Origin: Selenomonadaceae bacterium
Lineage (GTDB): Bacteria > Bacillota > Negativicutes > Selenomonadales > Selenomonadaceae
Assembly: GCA_017445435.1 (NCBI GenBank)
Contig: JAFSUE010000248.1
Location: 1-6,987, forward strand
Length of the DNA: 6,987 bases
Reading direction: 5' to 3'
Each line of letters opens with the position of its first letter. The stretch's first letter is position 1. Of the stretch, positions 1 through 4,816 are shown one piece after another. The notes below the pieces were generated by a model. The model was not told the origin of the DNA and searched no databases. It saw only the letters and a program-made list of their open reading frames with translations. The translations under genes were made by a program, and so were the position numbers.

Positions 1-140
1 TCGTACGGTTTAGCGCGGTGGCTAACTTCAACGATTGACATACCTGTTTCGTCGAAGTTTAAAAATTCTGCTTGAACTTCCTTTAAAACGTCCAACGGCA
101 AAGTCGCTGGACCTGGATTAAAATTATAAACTCTCTTCAA
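1..140 (-). CDS. serC: Phosphoserine aminotransferase, N-terminal fragment (cut by window edge)
   Basis: This is the first 46 codons of a PLP-dependent class V aminotransferase that interconverts 3-phosphohydroxypyruvate and L-phosphoserine, using glutamate, in cytosolic serine synthesis. The fragment reads MKRVYNFNPGPATLP at the N-terminus, followed by a helix and then GMSIVEVSHR (residues 33-42), both hallmarks of SerC. The family is about 360 residues, so the PLP lysine and most of the protein lie beyond the left edge. I chose the TTG at 138-140 because it gives the usual family N-terminus and sits 6 nt after an AAAGGTG ribosome binding site. An in-frame GTG at 147-149 would lie inside that site. 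The gene follows the HicB-like gene by 11 nt and is probably co-transcribed with it. Identity is strong from motifs; the exact start is likely but not certain. Confidence 0.9.
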   Translation of the reverse strand, partial: MKRVYNFNPGPATLPLDVLKEVQAEFLNFDETGMSIVEVSHRAKPY

Positions 141-146
141 AATTTT

Positions 147-153
147 CACCTTT
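147..153 (-). promoter_or_regulatory. Ribosome binding site of serC, overlapping the upstream stop codon
   Basis: AAAGGTG on the minus strand ends 6 nt before the TTG codon at 140. It shares bases with the TAA stop of the HicB-like gene at 152-154, so translation of the two genes may be coupled. Its position argues against the alternative GTG start at 149, which would lie within the site. Confidence 0.6.
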
Positions 154-547
154 ACTTTTTAATACCCGCTTCCTTAAGTAATCTTTCAGAAAGCCAATCA
201 CTTATATAATAGTCTTCTTCATCATCATTCACTTTATCGTTTTCCGTAGATTTTTCATTTAATTCTTTAATATAGGCGCTGTAAATTTCGGTGTTTGCTC
301 TAATAAGTGTGACAAAAGAATCGCCATCAACTTTTATTTTCTTTAAATCAGTTGGTTCAGGAATTTCTTTGCCGTTTTCCTCCCTATCAAGCAAAATCAT
401 ATTGAGATAATCCTCAGCCATATAAAGTGCGTCATAAAGGTCAAGCCCTTCAGTTCCCGCAACATTAAAATCTGGAAAATCCACGCCGTAACCTTTGAAA
501 TGTTCTTCATTGAGCGGAATTAAAATCGCAGGATAAACATACTTCAT
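152..547 (-). CDS. Lone HicB-like antitoxin-fold protein (131 aa)
   Basis: Residues 1-65 match the partial RNase H-like fold of HicB-family antitoxins: an MKYVYPAI start, GYGVDFPDF (19-27), the DLYDALYMAEDYL helix (36-48) and the NGKEIPEP segment (58-65). In HicAB systems HicB binds and neutralises the mRNA-cleaving HicA toxin, and its C-terminal domain binds the operator. Here no HicA-sized ORF is adjacent: rfbB lies upstream and serC directly downstream. The C-terminal part is unusual. A charged linker rich in Glu, Asp, Asn and Lys (about 96-112) leads to ISDWLSERLLKEAGIKK, which looks like the first helix of a ribbon-helix-helix domain that stops early. A GGAG site lies 8 nt before the ATG. 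It may be a solo HicB with a regulatory or vestigial role; its function is unknown. The fold call is reasonably sure, the antitoxin role is not. Confidence 0.72.
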   Translation of the reverse strand: MKYVYPAILIPLNEEHFKGYGVDFPDFNVAGTEGLDLYDALYMAEDYLNMILLDREENGKEIPEPTDLKKIKVDGDSFVTLIRANTEIYSAYIKELNEKSTENDKVNDDEEDYYISDWLSERLLKEAGIKK

Positions 548-580
548 AAAAATTTCTCCACTTCAAACTTTAGAAATTTT

Positions 581-613
581 CATTACGCATTACGAATTAC
601 GCATTACGAATTA
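581..613 (-). repeat. 7-bp tandem repeat array starting at the rfbB stop codon
   Basis: On the minus strand four heptamers alternate TAATTCG and TAATGCG, followed by a partial unit TAATG. The first TAA is the stop codon of rfbB (611-613). Because 7 is not a multiple of 3 and each unit carries TAA, the array puts stop codons in all three minus-strand frames. It fills most of the 63-bp gap between rfbB and the HicB-like gene. A related pattern is seen at 6454-6502 and a degenerate one at 2344-2364. Confidence 0.85.
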
Positions 614-1630
614 TCTATTGTCGTACATTTTCGCGTAGTAATTTTGATATTCGCCGCTGATAATTTTTTCCCACCAATCGCGATTATCCAAGTACCAAGC
701 AACAGTTTTCTTTATGCCGTCATCAAATTTAGTTTGCGGCGTCCAGCCAAGTTGACTTTCAATTTTCGTAGGGTCGATAGCGTAGCGCAGGTCGTGACCT
801 TTTCTGTCAGTGACGAACTCGATTAAATCTTCGCCCTTGCCTAAAATTTTTAAAATCGTCTTCACAACGTCTAAATTCGTCCGCTCATTATGCCCGCCGA
901 TATTGTAAACTTCACCGACTGTACCTTTGCGCAAAATTAAATCTATCGCCGCGCAGTGATCCTCAACGTAAAGCCAATCGCGAACATTTGCGCCGACTCC
1001 GTACACTGGCAATTTTTTATCATTCAGCGCGTTAATAATCATCAGCGGAATTAATTTTTCTGGGAAGTGGTACGGACCGTAATTATTGGAGCAACGCGAA
1101 ATTGTCGCAGGAATTTTGTACGTGCGCTGATAAGCTTGAACAAGTAAATCTGCCGCCGCCTTACTTGCTGAATATGGGCTGGACGTGTGCAAGTTTGTCG
1201 TTTCAGTGAAAAATAAATCTGGTCTATCAAGGGGCAAATCGCCGTAAACTTCATCTGTCGACACTTGATGAAAACGCTGAATGCCGAATTTTTTGCAGGC
1301 GTCAAGTAAAATGCTCGTGCCAATTATATTTGTGCGCAGAAAAAGTTCAGGGTCTTCAATGGAGCGGTCGACGTGACTTTCAGCCGCGAAGTTGACTATA
1401 ACGTCAGGCTTTTCATCTTCAAACATTTTATAAACTTGCTCGCGGTCTGCAATATCGCCGCGAATAAATTTGAAGTTGGGATTGTCCTGCGCGTCTTTCA
1501 ACGTTTCAAGGTTGCCCGCGTAAGTCAACTTGTCGTAGCAAATAACTTTGTCGTCCGCGTGATTATTCAGCACGTAGTAAACAAAATTTCCGCCGATAAA
1601 TCCAGCGCCACCCGTCACAACAATTTTCAT
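611..1630 (-). CDS. rfbB: dTDP-glucose 4,6-dehydratase
   Basis: This enzyme converts dTDP-D-glucose to dTDP-4-keto-6-deoxy-D-glucose in the cytosol, the second step of dTDP-L-rhamnose synthesis. It is an extended short-chain dehydrogenase. The Rossmann motif TGGAGFIG is at residues 6-13, the STDEVYG active-site loop at 124-130 (Asp126 and Glu127 are the expected acid/base pair), and the catalytic YSASK at 153-157. SNNYGPYHFPEKLIP (181-195) and VRDWLYVEDH (216-225) are family blocks. At 339 aa it is full length for RfbB/RmlB. It starts at an ATG 12 nt after the rfbC stop and clearly shares its transcript. Its TAA stop is the first triplet of a heptameric repeat. The synonym is rmlB. No rfbA or rfbD is present in the window. 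Confidence 0.96.
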   Translation of the reverse strand: MKIVVTGGAGFIGGNFVYYVLNNHADDKVICYDKLTYAGNLETLKDAQDNPNFKFIRGDIADREQVYKMFEDEKPDVIVNFAAESHVDRSIEDPELFLRTNIIGTSILLDACKKFGIQRFHQVSTDEVYGDLPLDRPDLFFTETTNLHTSSPYSASKAAADLLVQAYQRTYKIPATISRCSNNYGPYHFPEKLIPLMIINALNDKKLPVYGVGANVRDWLYVEDHCAAIDLILRKGTVGEVYNIGGHNERTNLDVVKTILKILGKGEDLIEFVTDRKGHDLRYAIDPTKIESQLGWTPQTKFDDGIKKTVAWYLDNRDWWEKIISGEYQNYYAKMYDNR

Positions 1631-1633
1631 ATC

Positions 1634-1646
1634 GTCACCGCCTTAA
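1634..1646 (-). promoter_or_regulatory. Extended Shine-Dalgarno site of rfbB, overlapping the rfbC stop
   Basis: TTAAGGCGGTGAC lies 3 nt before the rfbB ATG and contains the rfbC stop triplet. It matches AAGGAGGTGA, the complement of the usual 16S rRNA tail, except for one C in the middle. The identical 13-mer occurs at the same 3-nt distance before rel (4790-4802). It suggests translational coupling of rfbC and rfbB. Confidence 0.6.
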
Positions 1647-2209
1647 TCAAAAATAAAATTTAATTCGTTGCGTTGAATTCTTTCAGCAAGCGTCGGCGCG
1701 TTTTTATCTTTGTCAGACAAAATTTCTGGCGCGAATGGAAGTTCAAGCCCAATTTCTGGATCGTCCCAACGAATATTGCCGTCAAAATGCGGCGCATAAT
1801 AATTATCTGCCTTGTATTGAATTTCAACGTCATCAGTCAAAGTTAAAAAGCCGTGAGCAAATCCACGCGGAATTAAAAGTTGGCGTTTATTTTCCGCCGT
1901 CAATTCAACTGCCGTCCACTTTGCAAATTGCGGGGAATTTTGGCGAATGTCAACCGCAATGTCAAGAAGTTTGCCGCGTGTGCAACGTACAATTTTAGCC
2001 TGCGCCATAGGATTCAGCTGATAATGCAAGCCGCGAAAAGTTCCCTTGTGCGCGGAGTACGACTGATTGTCCTGCACAAAATCCAAATGTACGCCAGCGC
2101 CTTCCAATTTCTGCCGTGACCAAGTTTCCATAAACCAGCCGCGATTGTCGCCAAAAACTTTAGGTTCAATGATAACTACGTCTTTCAAATTAGTTTCGAT
2201 AACGTTCAT
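1643..2209 (-). CDS. rfbC: dTDP-4-dehydrorhamnose 3,5-epimerase
   Basis: This enzyme catalyses the double epimerisation of dTDP-4-keto-6-deoxyglucose to dTDP-4-keto-L-rhamnose, the step after RfbB. The protein is a single cupin-type domain of 188 aa, the usual RmlC size (about 180-190). Visible family motifs are DNRGWFMETW (21-30), FRGLHYQ with the catalytic His62 (58-64), PRGFAHGF (114-121), the YKADNYYAP substrate loop (132-140) and the S-D-K-D segment with Asp168. The frame is open to a TTG at 2222-2224, but that codon overlaps the GGAGG ribosome binding site. The ATG at 2207-2209, 8 nt after the site, is therefore the start, and it gives a normal MNVIETNL N-terminus. It is the first gene of the rfbC-rfbB unit, with its own promoter upstream. 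The synonym is rmlC. Confidence 0.95.
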   Translation of the reverse strand: MNVIETNLKDVVIIEPKVFGDNRGWFMETWSRQKLEGAGVHLDFVQDNQSYSAHKGTFRGLHYQLNPMAQAKIVRCTRGKLLDIAVDIRQNSPQFAKWTAVELTAENKRQLLIPRGFAHGFLTLTDDVEIQYKADNYYAPHFDGNIRWDDPEIGLELPFAPEILSDKDKNAPTLAERIQRNELNFIFD

Positions 2210-2217
2210 AAATTTTT

Positions 2218-2222
2218 CCTCC
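2218..2222 (-). promoter_or_regulatory. Ribosome binding site that fixes the rfbC start
   Basis: GGAGG ends 8 nt before the ATG at 2209. The upstream in-frame TTG at 2224 touches this site and cannot use it, so the shorter 188-aa reading is preferred. Confidence 0.8.
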
Positions 2223-2234
2223 AATTAAATTAAT

Positions 2235-2285
2235 CGTCAATTATTGTACACCTGCCGTTGAAAATTGACAATAAAAACGTCAATG
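2235..2285. promoter_or_regulatory. Candidate operator: three GTCAAT/ATTGAC half-sites around the rfbC promoter
   Basis: On the plus strand GTCAAT is found at 2236-2241 and 2279-2284, both as CGTCAAT, and the reverse ATTGAC at 2264-2269. The middle copy overlaps the -35 hexamer, one sits at the predicted start point and one lies just upstream. This layout could serve a repressor or activator, but six-base matches in AT-rich DNA are weak evidence and I know no regulator for them. Confidence 0.25.
2243..2271 (-). promoter_or_regulatory. Sigma-70/A-type promoter of rfbC-rfbB
   Basis: On the minus strand TTGTCA (2266-2271) and TACAAT (2243-2248) are separated by exactly 17 bp. Transcription would start near 2236, giving a leader of about 27 nt before the rfbC ATG. 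It lies downstream of the probable rel terminator, so the rhamnose genes appear to be a separate unit from comM-rel. This is seen by consensus matching only. Confidence 0.65.
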
Positions 2286-2335
2286 AAAATTCTACGTCGA
2301 CTAAGGATTTTTTGTAAAGTCAAGATAGAACGGGT

Positions 2336-2364
2336 AATTAAGAATCAATTCTTCATTCTTAATT
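2336..2364. repeat. AT-rich hairpin built on 7-bp units
   Basis: AATTAAGAAT at 2336-2345 and its exact complement ATTCTTAATT at 2355-2364 form a 10-bp stem with a 9-nt loop. On the minus strand the same bases read as heptamers AATTAAG, AATGAAG and AATTGAT (2344-2364). These show the same AATT/AATG alternation as the arrays at 581-613 and 6454-6502. It is not followed by a T tract, so it is not a convincing terminator. Confidence 0.5.
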
Positions 2365-2370
2365 CTACAG

Positions 2371-2510
2371 ACTGTAGACAAAAAGCACCTTTCAGTTAAT
2401 TCGCGTAAATGAAACTGCTGATGTTAGACATTTCCTAAGCTATACAAATTATTTATTGTAGAAATAAAAAAAGCCCGCTCTTAGTTATATATGCGGAATT
2501 TGTCTACAGT
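2371..2510. other. 140-bp segment closed by perfect 12-bp inverted repeats (structured RNA or small mobile relic)
   Basis: ACTGTAGACAAA at 2371-2382 is the exact complement of TTTGTCTACAGT at 2499-2510. A second palindrome, CTACAG-A-CTGTAG, overlaps the left copy at 2365-2377. Between the arms I see several short hairpins: CAGTT/AACTG near 2392-2420, ATGT/ACAT near 2420-2431, TACAA/TTGTA near 2442-2460, and CCGC/GCGG at 2475-2496. On the plus strand the right arm is followed after 3 nt by a strong intrinsic terminator, which fits a closed-stem non-coding RNA. Equally, terminal inverted repeats around a short coding-free segment fit a miniature transposable element, although I find no clear target-site duplication. 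No known RNA family signature was recognised. There is no convincing ORF. Confidence 0.4.
2462..2499 (-). terminator. Probable intrinsic terminator of the comM-rel transcript
   Basis: On the minus strand TCCGC (2493-2497) pairs with GCGGG (2474-2478) around a 14-nt loop. A C and seven Ts follow (2466-2472), then ATTT. Adjacent AAA/TTT can lengthen the stem across one mismatch. It lies 70-105 nt after the rel stop and before the rfbC promoter. The stem is short, so efficiency is uncertain. Confidence 0.5.
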
Positions 2511-2513
2511 ATG

Positions 2514-2547
2514 AAAGCCGCTTAATTTCAAGTGGCTTTTTTATTTT
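2514..2547 (+). terminator. Intrinsic terminator facing the plus strand
   Basis: AAAGCCGCTT (2514-2523) pairs with AAGTGGCTTT (2530-2539) around a 6-nt loop, with one G-U wobble. The run of Ts at 2537-2542 and a further TTTT at 2544-2547 follow. In the minus-strand RNA the wobble becomes an A-C mismatch and there is no T tract, so the element is built for plus-strand transcription. No plus-strand gene precedes it. It would end an unrecognised plus-strand RNA from the 2371-2510 segment, or block antisense transcription into rel. Confidence 0.6.
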
Positions 2548-2566
2548 GTTCAATATTTTTCGTTGA

Positions 2567-4786
2567 TTAAGATGAGCCATTACTATTGACTAGCACGGGA
2601 CGCGTGACGCTGTAAACGTCGCTGATGATTCGCATTCTTGACATAATCTGCGCAACTTGCCCTGCGTCGTGTACGTAAATTCCCAAGTTTACAGTCGAAG
2701 TGTCGCTATTATCTTTCGGCACGGCGTGAACAAATCTAATGTTCAAATGCATTGACGAAGGAACTGCCAAAAGTTCAGTCAATACGCCGCTTTTATTCGC
2801 GCAAATAATTTCAAGTTCGACGGTGTAATTTGTATCGATATTTTTTTCCCAGCTAACGTCAATACTTCTATCCATTTCGACGTTTAAAATATTTGGACAG
2901 TCGACGCGGTGAACTGAAACGCCATTTCCGCGCGTCACGTAGCCAAAAATTTCGTCGCCTGGTATTGGACAACAGCATTTCGCCAACCGTACAAAAAAGC
3001 CGCTTTGACCTTCAACTAAAATTCCGCCGTCACTTCTAGTTTGATTTTCAGGCGTCGACGTACTAACTTCCTTAAGAATTTTTGAAAGTTCATCAGTCTT
3101 TTTCGCAGTATCTTTTTCATACAAGTCAATTAACTTTGTCGTGACGCCGCGCAGATTTAATCCACCGTAGCCAAGCGCCGCAAACATATCGTCGACAGAT
3201 TGAAAAGTCAGCCGAGTAGCTGTATCCTCAAGGTAGCTATCCTTCATCAACTTTTTGACGTTGTAGTTTAGCCGCCGCAATTCGTCTTCAATCATACCTT
3301 TACCGCGCATAATATTTTCAGGGCGATTTTCACGCCGAAACCATGCACGAATTTTACTGCGCGTGTCACTTGACGCCACAATATTTATCCAGTCGCTATT
3401 TGGTCCGTGATTTGACCTATTCGTCATAATTTCTACGGAGTCGCCATTCTGCAACTTGTAATCAAGCGGGACAAGTTTGCCGTTGACTTTCGCGCCAATG
3501 CAATGGTGTCCCACTTCAGTGTGGACGAGGTACGCAAAATCTATTGGATTTGAGCCTTTAGGCAAGGAAAGTATATCGCCAGTTGGCGTGAATACAAAAA
3601 CTTCGTCGCTGAAAATGTCAACTTTCAACGCTTCAAAATATTCTTTCGGGTCTTTAAATTCTTTTTGAAGTTGAACCATTTGACCGAGCCACGACATTTT
3701 CTGATCACTTTTTTTAGACGCTACAGAATTTTTTCCATTTTCTTTGTACTTCCAATGCGCCGCGATACCGTATTCAGAAATTTGATGCATGGCAAAAGTG
3801 CGAATTTGAATTTCAAGTGGATAGCCCAACGCCATAACCGTTGTGTGCAAAGAGCGGTAACCGTTACTTTTCGGCACGGCAATATAATCTTTAAATCTGC
3901 CTGGAATCGGTTTCCAGCGCGAATGAATGACGCCTAAGACGTTATAACAATCTTGCACTGTATCAACCAAAATTCGGACGGCTGAAAGGTCGTAAATTTC
4001 GCCAATTTCTTTATTATCGCGCATCATCTTTTTATAAATGCTGTAAAAATGTTTAGCCCTGCCGCTAATCGACGCGTGAATATCTAAATCGTCAAAAACT
4101 TCCTCAATCTGCCGTACCGCCTCACTGATATAAATTTGGCGTTCACGGCGTTTTTGCTTAACGTTTTCAACAAGTTCATAGTAAACATCTGGTTCAAGGT
4201 AGCGTAAGCTTAAATCTTCAAGCTCCCATTTAATATTGGAAATGCCGAGCCGATTAGCAAGCGGCGCGTAAAGTTCCATAGTTTCGCGGGCAATTCGTTT
4301 GCGCTTATCATCACGCATATATTTTAACGTTCGCATATTATGCAGACGGTCAGCAAGCTTGATGATGATGACGCGAATATCTTTAGCCGTTGCCACAATC
4401 ATTTTACGGTACGTTTCAAGCTGTCTATCTTCCTTAGATTTAAACTGAATCATACCAAGTTTAGTTACGCCGTCGATTAACAACGCCACTTCGTCACCGA
4501 ACATATCGCGAATTTCATCAAGCGTGAAAAGTGTATCTTCGATAACGTCATGAAGAATTGCGGCAATGATAGTTTTTTCGTCTAGTTGAAGTTCAGTCAA
4601 AATTTCGGCGACGTTAAGCGGGTGTGTAATGTACGGTTCACCAGAAATACGAACTTGACCTTTATGACCTTCGACGGCGACAAGATAGGCACGATCTATC
4701 ATGTCAAAATCGGCGTTGGGCGCATAAGCTCTTACTGCATCTTTTATAGAATCAATCGTCACTGGCTTTTTATCTTTGTCGTTCAT
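2567..4786 (-). CDS. relA: Bifunctional (p)ppGpp synthetase/hydrolase, RelA/SpoT family
   Basis: This is the long-form Rel enzyme that makes and degrades the alarmone (p)ppGpp in the stringent response, acting at the ribosome and in the cytosol. Its 739 aa are normal for the family. Domain order is: HD hydrolase at about 30-180 (THPL at 54-57, the HDVIEDT motif at 79-85, RLHNMRTL at 147-154); synthetase at about 240-345 (YSIYKKM, RFKD at 297-300, GYRSLHTT, EIQIRT at 325-330); TGS at about 393-455; a CCCP zinc-finger-like motif with Cys604-606, His626 and Cys630; and a C-terminal ACT domain at about 652-735. RFKD is the RXKD form seen in bifunctional Rel rather than the EXDD of synthetase-only RelA, and the hydrolase motif is intact, so both activities are expected. 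It starts 30 nt after comM with an extended ribosome binding site, so it is probably in one operon with comM. Confidence 0.96.
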   Translation of the reverse strand: MNDKDKKPVTIDSIKDAVRAYAPNADFDMIDRAYLVAVEGHKGQVRISGEPYITHPLNVAEILTELQLDEKTIIAAILHDVIEDTLFTLDEIRDMFGDEVALLIDGVTKLGMIQFKSKEDRQLETYRKMIVATAKDIRVIIIKLADRLHNMRTLKYMRDDKRKRIARETMELYAPLANRLGISNIKWELEDLSLRYLEPDVYYELVENVKQKRRERQIYISEAVRQIEEVFDDLDIHASISGRAKHFYSIYKKMMRDNKEIGEIYDLSAVRILVDTVQDCYNVLGVIHSRWKPIPGRFKDYIAVPKSNGYRSLHTTVMALGYPLEIQIRTFAMHQISEYGIAAHWKYKENGKNSVASKKSDQKMSWLGQMVQLQKEFKDPKEYFEALKVDIFSDEVFVFTPTGDILSLPKGSNPIDFAYLVHTEVGHHCIGAKVNGKLVPLDYKLQNGDSVEIMTNRSNHGPNSDWINIVASSDTRSKIRAWFRRENRPENIMRGKGMIEDELRRLNYNVKKLMKDSYLEDTATRLTFQSVDDMFAALGYGGLNLRGVTTKLIDLYEKDTAKKTDELSKILKEVSTSTPENQTRSDGGILVEGQSGFFVRLAKCCCPIPGDEIFGYVTRGNGVSVHRVDCPNILNVEMDRSIDVSWEKNIDTNYTVELEIICANKSGVLTELLAVPSSMHLNIRFVHAVPKDNSDTSTVNLGIYVHDAGQVAQIMSRMRIISDVYSVTRPVLVNSNGSS

Positions 4787-4789
4787 TTT

Positions 4790-4802
4790 GTCACCGCCTT
4801 AA
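4790..4802 (-). promoter_or_regulatory. Extended Shine-Dalgarno site of rel
   Basis: TTAAGGCGGTGAC lies 3 nt before the rel ATG at 4786. It is identical in sequence and distance to the site before rfbB, and matches the 16S tail complement except for one internal C. Confidence 0.6.
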
Positions 4803-4816
4803 GTTCAAATTTAAAT

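Noticed and set aside
548..610. Hidden hicA toxin gene next to the HicB-like gene
   Set aside because: The gap is only 63 bp and mostly repeat; HicA needs about 60 codons.
581..613. CRISPR array
   Set aside because: Units are 7 bp with no spacers and there are no cas genes; it is a short tandem repeat.
1051..1323. Second minus-strand open frame inside rfbB
   Set aside because: It is an alternate frame of a gene whose own frame carries all RfbB motifs; no family resemblance.
2207..2224. Longer rfbC reading from the TTG at 2224 (five extra residues)
   Set aside because: The TTG overlaps the GGAGG site, and the ATG at 2209 has ideal 8-nt spacing.
2322..2398. Possible 26-codon ORF from a TTG on the minus strand and a 9-codon ORF from ATG at about 2409 on the plus strand
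   Set aside because: The first lies largely over inverted repeats and heptamers with poor ribosome-site spacing; the second has no ribosome binding site. Neither resembles a known leader peptide.
2371..2510. Known structural RNA such as 6S, SRP RNA, tmRNA or RNase P RNA
   Set aside because: The closed stem and terminator recall such RNAs, but I recognise none of their conserved sequence motifs and the size does not fit well; left as unknown.
2210..2566. Riboswitch or T-box leader for rfbC
   Set aside because: The predicted rfbC transcript start leaves a leader of only about 27 nt, and no T-box or riboswitch core is visible upstream.
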